A stretch of 33,591 bases of DNA from assembly GCA_903907955.1 (NCBI GenBank), contig CAIVPZ010000098.1:1-33591 (forward strand), given 5' to 3'. Origin of the DNA: an uncultured Acetobacteraceae bacterium. Its GTDB lineage: Bacteria > Pseudomonadota > Alphaproteobacteria > Acetobacterales > Acetobacteraceae. Every line of letters begins with the position of its first letter. Positions within the stretch are counted from its first letter, which is position 1. The position numbers and the translations under genes are program-made. Positions 1-6,146 of this stretch are shown here, piece after piece. The notes under the pieces are model-generated. The model saw only the letters and a program-made list of their open reading frames with translations. It was not told where the DNA came from and ran no database searches.

Positions 1-2
1 CG

Positions 3-452
3 AAGCCTGCGCCAGCCGCGCCGCCTCCGCCGCCGGCTGCCGCGCCGAAAGCGCCGCCACCTGCACCGGCCCCTGCCGCGCCGCCGGCCGCCAAGGCACC
101 GCCGCCGCCGGCCGCGCCCACACTGCCAGCAGCCCCGCCGGCTCCCGCCAAGGCCCCTCCCGCAGTGCCGGCAGCCGCTGCCGCCGCGCCGAGCCTGCAG
201 GCCCCGGCGCCGAAGCCGGCGGCTCCGGCCGCTCCCGCTGCGAAGGCGCCACCACCTCCTGCGCCGGCCGCACCCGTTGCCAAGGCGGCACCGGCGGCAC
301 CTGCACCGGCACCGGCACCGAAGCCTGCGGCGCCCCCCGTCGCGTCGCCAGCGGCCAAGCAGCCCCCGCCGGCGCCGCGTCCGCCAGCGCCGCCGCCCGG
401 CGGCCAGCGTCCGTCCGGCGGCGGCGGCAAGCAGAAGTCGCGCAACAAGTAG
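3..452 (+). CDS. Pro/Ala-rich low-complexity C-terminal tail of an unknown protein (5' end outside window)
   Basis: The reading frame is already open at the left edge and stops with TAG at 450–452. About 150 residues are visible. Almost all are Ala, Pro and evenly spaced Lys, with recurring blocks such as AAKAPPPPAAP and AAKAPPPPAPAAP. It ends in a Gly-rich basic tail (GGQRPSGGGGKQKSRNK). No folded domain is visible. Such segments are typically extended, disordered linkers or tails, for example of envelope-spanning or nucleic-acid-binding proteins, but the domain that would identify the protein lies upstream of the window. An internal ATG at 165 would give a 95-residue product, but the same composition continues upstream of it, so it is unlikely to be the true start. 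Confidence 0.6.
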   Translation, partial: KPAPAAPPPPPAAAPKAPPPAPAPAAPPAAKAPPPPAAPTLPAAPPAPAKAPPAVPAAAAAAPSLQAPAPKPAAPAAPAAKAPPPPAPAAPVAKAAPAAPAPAPAPKPAAPPVASPAAKQPPPAPRPPAPPPGGQRPSGGGGKQKSRNK

Positions 453-467
453 CCGCATCGTCGCACG

Positions 468-498
468 CGCCATGCCCGGGTCCGTTCCGGGCATGGCG
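468..498 (+). terminator. strong stem-loop after the Pro/Ala-rich gene
   Basis: A perfect 12-bp inverted repeat (CGCCATGCCCGG and CCGGGCATGGCG) with a 7-base loop begins 15 bases after the stop codon. No T-tract follows, so it is either a non-canonical terminator or a 3'-end stabilising hairpin. Confidence 0.5.
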
Positions 499-611
499 GC
501 CCTGGTGCCGGCTTGCGGGCCGGTGGCCGCCGCCGCGCCGCCGGGTATCGCCAGCAACCGCCCGCGCCTGCGACGCTTGAGTGCCTCGCTGGTCCGAGGC
601 AATCTTCCCGC

Positions 612-1526
612 ATGACCGCTTCCTGTGACTACCGCATCGGCATCGACCTCGGCGGCACCAAGATCGAGGTTGCCGCGCTGGCGCCTGACGGCAGCCTGCG
701 CCTGCGCCGCCGCATCGCCACGCCGCAGGGCTACGACGCCTCGCTCGCCGCCATGGTCGATCTGGTGCGCGGTGTCGAATCCCAGCTCGGCGGCAGCGGC
801 AGCGTGGGCGTCGGCATCCCGGGCGTCATCAGTCCCGCCACCGGCCTGGTGAAGAACGCCAACTCCATCGCGCTCAACGGGCATCCCTTCGACCGCGACC
901 TGGCCGAGGCGCTCGGCCGCGCGGTGCGGGTGGAGAACGACGCCAATTGTTTTGCCCTCTCGGAAGCCGCCGACGGGGCCGGCACCGGCCAGCATTGCGT
1001 CTTCGGGGTCATCCTCGGCACCGGCTGCGGCGGCGGCATCGTCATTGGCGGCCAGGTGCTGCAAGGCCGCCACCGCATCGCCGGCGAATGGGGCCACACC
1101 CCGCTGCCCTGGCCCACGGCCGAGGAAAGCCCCGGCATCCCCTGCTGGTGCGGCCATCGCAACTGCCTGGAGACGCGCATTTCCGGCCCCGGCCTGGCGC
1201 GCGACTGCGACGGTCCGCAGGCGCAGGACGCGCGCAGTCTCCCCGCCCGCGCCGCTGCCGGCGAGGCCGCCGCCCGGGCGGCCCTGGCGCGCCACGCCGA
1301 CCGTCTCGCCCGCGGCCTGGCGGTGGTGATCAACCTGATCGACCCTGATGTGATCGTGCTCGGCGGCGGCCTGTCCAACATGGACCATCTGTATTCCGAG
1401 TTGCCCGGCCGGCTGAGCGGCTACGTGTTTTCCGACTTCGTCCATACGCCGGTGGTGCGGAACGTGCATGGCGACTCGTCGGGCGTGCGCGGCGCCGCCT
1501 GGCTGTGGCCGGCCCCGCCGGCATAG
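612..1526 (+). CDS. mak: ROK-family fructokinase
   Basis: A 304-residue sugar kinase that would phosphorylate fructose (or a related hexose) with ATP in the cytoplasm, feeding glycolysis. The N-terminus carries the ROK phosphate-binding motif GIDLGGTKIE (residues about 9–18). GIPGVISPATG and the catalytic VENDANCFALSEA block follow. Next come GTGCGGG, the zinc-binding ROK signature GEWGHTPLPW…CWCGHRNCLE, and a C-terminal DPDVIVLGGGLSN and HGDSSGVRGAAWLW. The last two are very close to what I recall of E. coli Mak. The frame is open upstream to 513, but ATG 612 gives the normal family length and places the first strand correctly. dinB starts 5 bases after its stop, so the two are probably co-transcribed. 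Substrate choice within ROK kinases is inferred. Confidence 0.9.
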   Translation: MTASCDYRIGIDLGGTKIEVAALAPDGSLRLRRRIATPQGYDASLAAMVDLVRGVESQLGGSGSVGVGIPGVISPATGLVKNANSIALNGHPFDRDLAEALGRAVRVENDANCFALSEAADGAGTGQHCVFGVILGTGCGGGIVIGGQVLQGRHRIAGEWGHTPLPWPTAEESPGIPCWCGHRNCLETRISGPGLARDCDGPQAQDARSLPARAAAGEAAARAALARHADRLARGLAVVINLIDPDVIVLGGGLSNMDHLYSELPGRLSGYVFSDFVHTPVVRNVHGDSSGVRGAAWLWPAPPA

Positions 1527-1531
1527 CCGCC

Positions 1532-2776
1532 ATGCCCGCGCTCTGCCGCGATTGCGGGGCGGAGCCGGGCGAGGTGCCGGCCTGCCCGGACTGCCGCGGG
1601 CGGCGCATCATTCGCCATCCCGAGCTGTTCGCACTCCATATCGCCCACATCGATTGCGACGCGTTCTTTGCCAGCGTGGAAAAGCGCGACCGTCCGGAGC
1701 TTGCCGCCCGTCCGGTGATCGTGGGGGGTGGCGTGCGCGGCGTGGTGACCGCGGCCTGCTATGTCGCCCGCATCCATGGCGTGCGCAGCGCCATGCCGAT
1801 GTTCAAGGCGCTGGCCGCGTGCCCGGACGCCGTGGTGATCCGCCCTGATCTGGCGAAATACGCCGCCGTCGGGCGGCAGATACGCAGCATGATGGAGCGG
1901 CTCACGCCGCTGGTGCAGCCCTTGTCGATCGACGAGGCGGCGCTTGACCTCGCCGGCACCGAGGCGTTGCACGGCGCGCCGCCGGCCGCCGTGCTCGCCC
2001 GCTTCGCCCGTGATGTCGAGCGCGAGGTTGGCGTTACGGTTTCCGTTGGCCTGGCCGGCAACCGCCTGCTGGCGAAGATCGCCGCCGGCCGCGACAAGCC
2101 GCGCGGATTCTGTGTCATCGGCGCCGAGGCGGCGGCGCTGCTTGCCCCCGAGCCGGTGCGGCTGCTGCCCGGGATCGGCCCGGCGCTCGCCCGAAAACTG
2201 GCGGGGCTGGGCATCACCAGACTGGCCCATCTGCAGGCGCTGGACGACCGCACGGCGCGGGCCCGGCTGGGCGATGACGGGCCGCCTTTGGTCCGCCGCG
2301 CCCGCGGCGAGGATTGCCGCCGGGTCGATCCGATCCGCGAGACCAAATCGATCAGCGCCGAGACCACCTTCGAGGCCGACATCTGCGAGCGCGCGGCGCT
2401 GGAGCGGCAGCTCTGGCGCATGGCCGAGAAGCTGGCGGGACGGCTGCGCGGCGAGGATTTCGCCGCCGGCGGGGTGGTGCTGAAGCTCAAGACGGCGTCG
2501 TTCGTCCAGCGCACCCGCTCACGTCAGTTCGCCGCGCCGACGCGTCTGCCCGACCTGTTGTTCGAGGCGGCCCGCGCGATGCTGATCCGCGAGGCCGACG
2601 GCACCGCGTTCCGCCTGATCGGCATCGGCGCCCAGCCGCTGCTGCCCGGCCATCTGGCCGACCAGCCCGACCTCGCCGATCCGTCGGCGCCGCGGCGGGT
2701 GGCCGCGCAGGCCGCCATCGACGCGTTGCGGGCGCGGTTCGGTGTCAGGGCGGTGCGGCGGGGCAGGGGGCTGTAG
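1532..2776 (+). CDS. dinB: DNA polymerase IV (Y-family) with N-terminal zinc-finger-like extension
   Basis: A 414-residue error-prone translesion polymerase. The palm-domain metal ligands are visible: D41 in HIDCDAFFASVE, and D134/E135 in the Y-family SIDEA motif. GVSVGLAGNRLLAKIAAGRDKP and the helix-hairpin-helix segment LLPGIGPALARKLAGLGI follow, then a little-finger domain with ETTFEADI. Before the polymerase fold sits a roughly 30-residue extension with two Cys pairs (C5, C8, C18, C21), which looks like a small zinc ribbon; E. coli DinB lacks it. ATG 1532 was chosen because it keeps this extension and follows mak by 5 bases; a GTG at 1505 would overlap mak. No LexA box is visible directly upstream, which fits transcription from the mak promoter. 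Confidence 0.93.
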   Translation: MPALCRDCGAEPGEVPACPDCRGRRIIRHPELFALHIAHIDCDAFFASVEKRDRPELAARPVIVGGGVRGVVTAACYVARIHGVRSAMPMFKALAACPDAVVIRPDLAKYAAVGRQIRSMMERLTPLVQPLSIDEAALDLAGTEALHGAPPAAVLARFARDVEREVGVTVSVGLAGNRLLAKIAAGRDKPRGFCVIGAEAAALLAPEPVRLLPGIGPALARKLAGLGITRLAHLQALDDRTARARLGDDGPPLVRRARGEDCRRVDPIRETKSISAETTFEADICERAALERQLWRMAEKLAGRLRGEDFAAGGVVLKLKTASFVQRTRSRQFAAPTRLPDLLFEAARAMLIREADGTAFRLIGIGAQPLLPGHLADQPDLADPSAPRRVAAQAAIDALRARFGVRAVRRGRGL

Positions 2777-2857
2777 CCGAAAGACAACAGGGCATCGTTT
2801 CGTCCGCGTCGGGGGCGATCCGGCAACCGGCGCGCATCGCCCCCGCTCAACCCGGAC

Positions 2858-3343
2858 CTACAGCGCCGCCAGGATCGCCTCGGCGCTGCTGACCTCGAAG
2901 CCGCCGGGGGCCTCGATGGCCAACTGCGTTACCTTGCCGTCCTCGGCCACCAGGGCAAAGCGCTGGCTGCGCACGCCGAGGCCGCGCGCCACCAGGTCCC
3001 ATTCCAGCCCGAGCGCGCGGGTGAACAGGCCGGAGCCGTCCGCCAGCATCAGGACCTTGTCGCCCACCGCCTGATCCTTCGCCCAGGCACCGAGAACGAA
3101 CGGGTCGTTCACCGCCAGGCAGACGATGGTGTCCACGCCCTTGGCGGTCAGCGCCTCGGCATGCTGCACGAAGCCGGGCAGGTGCCTGGCGCTGCAGGTC
3201 GGCGTGAAGGCGCCCGGCACGGCAAACAGCACTACCTTCCTGCCCTTGAAAAGCGCGTCGGTGGAGACTTCCTTCGGCCCCTCGGCCGTCGCCAGCGTCA
3301 GCTCGAACGACGGAATACTGTCGCCGACCTTGATCGTGCTCAT
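2858..3343 (-). CDS. peroxiredoxin, Prx5/AhpE-like (thiol peroxidase)
   Basis: A 161-residue cytoplasmic peroxidase that reduces hydrogen peroxide and organic hydroperoxides. The Prx5-subfamily active site is PGAFTPTCSARHLPGF, with the peroxidatic Cys at 50. A second Cys at about 75 lies in DTIVCLAVND; whether it resolves the sulfenate cannot be told from sequence. The rest (VGDSIPSFEL at the start, LADGSGLFTRALGLEWD, C-terminal EVSSAEAIL) matches the family over its full length. A GAGGAG ribosome-binding site lies about 11 bases upstream of ATG 3343. The gene is convergent with dinB (81-base gap) and divergent from yqgE, so both promoters lie in 3344–3485. The reductant (thioredoxin or glutaredoxin) is not evident. 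Confidence 0.92.
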   Translation of the reverse strand: MSTIKVGDSIPSFELTLATAEGPKEVSTDALFKGRKVVLFAVPGAFTPTCSARHLPGFVQHAEALTAKGVDTIVCLAVNDPFVLGAWAKDQAVGDKVLMLADGSGLFTRALGLEWDLVARGLGVRSQRFALVAEDGKVTQLAIEAPGGFEVSSAEAILAAL

Positions 3344-3485
3344 CAGCGCTTGCGCTCCTCGTTGGTGCCGGCGGCCCCTCCGCCAGCACTTCGGTGCCGA
3401 TACCTAGCCGCCAATGCCGGCCAAGTCACTGCCAGGGCCGCAAGCTGTGCTTGCGTCGCGCCGCGGAGTGGCCAAGATAGGGTGC

Positions 3486-4073
3486 ATGGCAAGTCAATTC
3501 CCCGACCCGGATGCTTCCGCCTCCTGGCTGACCGGCCAGATCCTGATCGCCATGCCGGCGATGGGCGACCCGCGCTTCGTGCAGGCGGTCATTTACCTGT
3601 GCGACCACTCCGCCAAGGGCGCCATGGGCATCGTGGTCAATCGTCCGCTGGAAAACCCCAGCTTCGAGGACCTGCTGCGCCAGCTCAACATCGACCCGAT
3701 TCCGCCCGCCCGCAGCATTCGTTTGTGCAATGGCGGCCCGGTCGACAATGCCCGCGGCTTCGTGCTGCACAGCGCCGACTGGACCGGGGAGGGCAGCCTG
3801 CGGGTGGATGACGGTTTTGCCCTGACCGCCAGCCTGGACATCCTCAAGGCCATTGCCGGCGGCGGCGGGCCGAAGCAGGGCGTGCTGGCGCTGGGCTATG
3901 CCGGCTGGGGACCCGGCCAGCTCGACGTCGAGATGCAGCAGAACGCCTGGCTGTCCGCCCCGGCCGATCCGGCCGTGGTGTTCGACGCCGAGCATGAAAC
4001 CAAGTGGCGCCGCGCTCTCGCTACCATGCACATCGACCCGCTGCTGCTGTCGCACGCCGCCGGCCGCGCCTGA
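3486..4073 (+). CDS. yqgE: YqgE/AlgH family (UPF0301) protein
   Basis: A 195-residue protein of the UPF0301/AlgH family. Family hallmarks in order are LTGQILIAMPAMGDPRF, VIYLCDHSAKGAMGIVVNRP, the NGGPV turn, and LGYAGWGPGQLDVEMQQNAWL near the C-terminus. The family is widespread in proteobacteria and its biochemical role is poorly defined; AlgH was first linked to alginate regulation in Pseudomonas. ATG 3486 was preferred to ATG 3414 because it gives the normal family length and a weak purine-rich stretch (GATAGGG) precedes it. A palindromic repeat begins 7 bases after the stop codon. Confidence 0.9.
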   Translation: MASQFPDPDASASWLTGQILIAMPAMGDPRFVQAVIYLCDHSAKGAMGIVVNRPLENPSFEDLLRQLNIDPIPPARSIRLCNGGPVDNARGFVLHSADWTGEGSLRVDDGFALTASLDILKAIAGGGGPKQGVLALGYAGWGPGQLDVEMQQNAWLSAPADPAVVFDAEHETKWRRALATMHIDPLLLSHAAGRA

Positions 4074-4079
4074 ACCAAC

Positions 4080-4123
4080 GGGTTCCAAGGGCAAAGCCCC
4101 TGGCGGGTTCCAGGGCGCTGCGC
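4080..4123 (-). repeat. dispersed palindromic repeat, copy A (left half, split by an IS)
   Basis: GGGTTCCAAGGGC-AAAG-CCCCTGG, then GGGTTCCA, then GGGCGCTGCGC. It has the same layout as the copies at 21738 and 28226, in inverted orientation relative to 28226. The core GGGCGCTGCGC is the left member of the probable target duplication of the IS remnant that follows. Confidence 0.7.
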
Positions 4124-4634
4124 CATTGGCACTGAGATAGGCGCCGTCCCGGGTAACTGACTGCCTGTTTTCGCTTTCGTTCTGGGTTTGCGAGGCGCTT
4201 GCGCAAGCTGGCGGCGGCGTTGTTGAGGACCGCCGGCGTGATCGGCGGAACGGTGGGCTCGATCAGGCGCCTGGTCCGCCGGAAACACCGCGCCGGGCAG
4301 CGAGGTGGCCAGGATCAGGAAGTTGGCGGCAATCAGGCTGCGGTCGTCGAGCTTGGTCTGGGGGTTGCTCGCCTGCTGGCGCAGCCACTTATGCCCCGCC
4401 TCGATCGCCCCCGGGGTGTTGCGCCGGAGCACGAGGCGGATCGGCATCGGCCTCTGCCGTTTGCCCGATTGGAACCGCACCACGATCTCGTGCTTGGGGC
4501 CTCCAGGTCCAGGTCAGGCGGCAGACCGGCCAGAACGGCGGGGAAATGGTCGATCGAAGCGGATGATGCTGCTTGCATCCCCGCTATCAATCGTACCGAT
4601 TCGAGCCGCGTCAAAGGGTAACTTAGTGCCTATG
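4124..4634 (-). mobile_element. deleted IS4-family-type insertion element (about 511 bp)
   Basis: The ends form imperfect terminal inverted repeats: CATTGGCACTGAGATAG at 4124–4140, and CATAGGCACTAAGTTAC read inward from 4634 (13 of 17 match). The element is flanked by near-identical 11-mers, GGGCGCTGCGC on the left (4113–4123) and GGGCGTTGCCC on the right (4635–4645). That is the length of an IS4-group target duplication. Its interior encodes pieces of an IS4-like transposase on the minus strand. A complete element would be about three times longer, so most of the gene is gone and it cannot move by itself. Confidence 0.65.
4140..4614 (-). pseudogene. remnant of IS4-family-like transposase
   Basis: From ATG 4614 the minus strand reads a typical IS4-type N-terminus (SSASIDHFPAVLAGLPPDLD). 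After about 40 residues it needs a frame change to continue as KHEIVVRFQSGKRQ. It then runs into a recognisable late-domain segment (EAGHKWLRQQASNPQTKLDD, DRSLIAANFLILATSLP). After FPADQ the match breaks again, and a basic tail in another frame (LRKRLANPERKRKQAVSY) may be the original C-terminus. The conserved DDE core between the N-terminal and late segments is missing. This is therefore a gene with at least one large internal deletion plus frame disruption. The family call rests on remembered motif patterns. Confidence 0.6.
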
Positions 4635-4680
4635 GGGCGTTGCCCCGACCCCCACCAGGGCTTTGCCCCTGGAGCCTCTT
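4635..4680 (+). repeat. dispersed palindromic repeat, right half beyond the IS
   Basis: GGGCGTTGCCCC, then GACCCCC, then the hairpin CCAGGGC-TTTG-CCCCTGG. Joining this to the left half at 4080–4123 across one 11-mer restores a roughly 80-bp imperfect palindrome with three potential stem-loops. Confidence 0.65.
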
Positions 4681-4690
4681 TCGTGAGGAT

Positions 4691-4734
4691 GGGGGGCGAT
4701 GTGGCCACTGCCCCCTTGCGGGCAGCGCCTGGCC
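4691..4734 (-). repeat. dispersed palindromic repeat, second nearby copy
   Basis: GGGGGGCGATGTGGCCACTG, then CCCCCTTGCGGG, then CAGCGCCTGGCC. The layout and orientation match the copy at 21738–21783. It lies about 40 bases upstream of the thioesterase start. Confidence 0.55.
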
Positions 4735-4773
4735 TTGCTTGCCTCGCAACCGCAGATGCGGTCTGATCCCCGC

Positions 4774-5214
4774 ATGAGCCGTCCGTCCCCCTCCACCCGC
4801 GCCGACTACCGCTGGTTCCACGCCATCACCACGCGCTGGATGGACAACGACGCCTTCGGGCACGTCAACAACGTGGTGTACTATTCCTGGATCGACACCG
4901 CGGTGAACCGTTTCCTGCTCGACCGCGGGCTGCTCGACCTGGCCGCCAGCCCGGTGGTGGGCATCGTTGCCGAGACCGGGTGCCGCTACATCGCGCAGAT
5001 CACCTATCCCGACGATGTCGCGGTGGGCATCCGGGTGACGAAGCTCGGCCGTTCGTCGGTGCGCTATGCGGCGGGCATCTTCCGCGCGGCGGCGGACGTT
5101 GCTTCGGCCGAGGGGCATTTCGTCCATGTCTATGTGGACCGGGCCAGCATGCGGCCGGTCGAAATCCCGGATTTCATCCGCGCGGCGCTGGAACGGATTG
5201 CCGTCCCCGGCTGA
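4774..5214 (+). CDS. acyl-CoA thioesterase, hot-dog fold (4HBT/FcbC type)
   Basis: A 146-residue single hot-dog domain expected to hydrolyse acyl-CoA or acyl-ACP thioesters in the cytoplasm. The active-site loop and helix are visible as [19 protein letters not shown], with the likely catalytic acid D26 followed by [25 protein letters not shown] and the strand FVHVYVDR follow, as expected for 4-hydroxybenzoyl-CoA-thioesterase relatives. ATG 4774 gives the usual family length; the ATG codons at 4699 and 4756 would add unrelated residues translated from the repeat. The true substrate cannot be read from the sequence. The gene is convergent, across 27 bases, with the flavin-reductase remnant. Confidence 0.85.
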   Translation: MSRPSPSTRADYRWFHAITTRWMDNDAFGHVNNVVYYSWIDTAVNRFLLDRGLLDLAASPVVGIVAETGCRYIAQITYPDDVAVGIRVTKLGRSSVRYAAGIFRAAADVASAEGHFVHVYVDRASMRPVEIPDFIRAALERIAVPG

Positions 5215-5241
5215 GCGGGGGGCTGGCCTGCGCGGCGCGGC

Positions 5242-5673
5242 CTACGGCATCTTCGCGGGCAGCCTGATCGTCTCGCCGTCAACGATGAACGTGCCGTAGC
5301 CGTGATGGTGGATGGTCCTGGGATTCTTCTGCGCCGGGTCCGTCCAGGCCTTGAGCACCTCGCGAACAAACAGGTTGTATCGGTTGACCAGGCGCGTGTC
5401 GGCGACTTTGCATTCCAGATTGGCGAAACATTCGCCCACCAGGGGCGGCGCCACGCGCTCGGCTGGCACCGGCGTCAATCCGAACGCCGCAAACTTGTCG
5501 CGATCGCGGCCGGAGCAGTTGCCGACCTGCACGACTTTGGGCGCCAGTTCCACTGCCGGCACGGCAATGACGCATTCGCGGGTTGCCCGCAACGCGGCAA
5601 AGCTGTGACCGGCGCTGCTGACAACGCAGGCGACCAGCGGCGGCTCAAACGCGGCCATCATATGCCAGGACAT
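5242..5673 (-). CDS. flavin-reductase-like FMN-binding split-barrel protein, probably 5'-truncated
   Basis: From ATG 5673 the minus strand encodes 143 residues starting [20 protein letters not shown]. The family (NADH:FMN reductase/DIM6-NTAB-like) normally has about 40–50 residues before this point, including the first FMN-binding strand (pattern PGPVVLVTT…NVMTMSWH). The rest is intact: [19 protein letters not shown], then GDCSGRD-like [23 protein letters not shown] and [12 protein letters not shown]. Directly upstream the frame reads only a short RGPGP and meets a stop codon, and no other frame supplies the missing strand. I infer an N-terminal deletion, so the gene is likely non-functional or makes a reduced domain. 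An expected start with a good ribosome-binding site is also missing. Confidence 0.65.
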   Translation of the reverse strand: MSWHMMAAFEPPLVACVVSSAGHSFAALRATRECVIAVPAVELAPKVVQVGNCSGRDRDKFAAFGLTPVPAERVAPPLVGECFANLECKVADTRLVNRYNLFVREVLKAWTDPAQKNPRTIHHHGYGTFIVDGETIRLPAKMP

Positions 5674-6146
5674 GGGTCCGGGGCCGCGCCACGGACAGGT
5701 CAGTCATATCGCCGGTCTGTTCCAGGCTGCCACCTGAACCCTTCTCCTCGAGGCGCTCAGGCAACTCCCGAGCTTTGCGACAGAACCCGCAGCGCTCAGA
5801 GGGGCCGGCGAATTGCGGAAGTACATCCATATTCCGCAGCATTGAACAACCGTGCGGCATTCCCGCAATTGCGGCCGCCTGCATCTCTCATGAAAAGACA
5901 ATAAATTTGTTCTGAATTCAATCCGCTACGAACGGGCCGCAAATTGCGACTCATTGCAAAAAAGAATCTATATTTATTCAAAGACATCGCAAGTGCGGCG
6001 CAAAATTATTTCAGTATCTTAGGACTGTCGCGGGCACTTACGAACCATGTCGCAGCGCTGTTGCACAACGTTGAAATTCAATTTTCAATGGACATCAGTT
6101 CGGTCGCTCGATACGATAGCTGCGTCTCCAGAAAAGGGGGATGGGA
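5674..6146. other. AT-richer noncoding region upstream of the giant gene pair
   Basis: About 470 bases with no convincing gene, visibly richer in A+T than the rest of the window, especially 5885–6095. It holds several small palindromes: TGCGGAA/TTCCGCA at 5814–5838, the perfect 12-mer CCGCAATTGCGG at 5863–5874, and TTGAAA/TTTCAA at 6071–6088. It most likely contains the promoter of the giant pair and may mark a horizontally acquired boundary. Confidence 0.5.
6071..6088 (+). promoter_or_regulatory. inverted repeat, possible operator upstream of the giant genes
   Basis: TTGAAA-TTCAAT-TTTCAA, a perfect 6-bp inverted repeat with a 6-base spacer, lies about 60 bases before the start of the first giant gene in the AT-rich block. 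A weak TTGCAC at 6061 with TTCAAT 17 bases later could be the promoter it overlaps. This is a pattern-level suggestion only. Confidence 0.3.

Noticed and set aside
1-452. Possible tandem repeat in the Pro/Ala-rich tail
   Set aside because: Blocks recur but with varying spacing and sequence; this is low-complexity coding sequence rather than a defined tandem array.
513-611. Upstream extension of the fructokinase frame
   Set aside because: The extra 33 residues are Arg/Ala-rich and overlap the hairpin region; ATG 612 gives the family-typical N-terminus.
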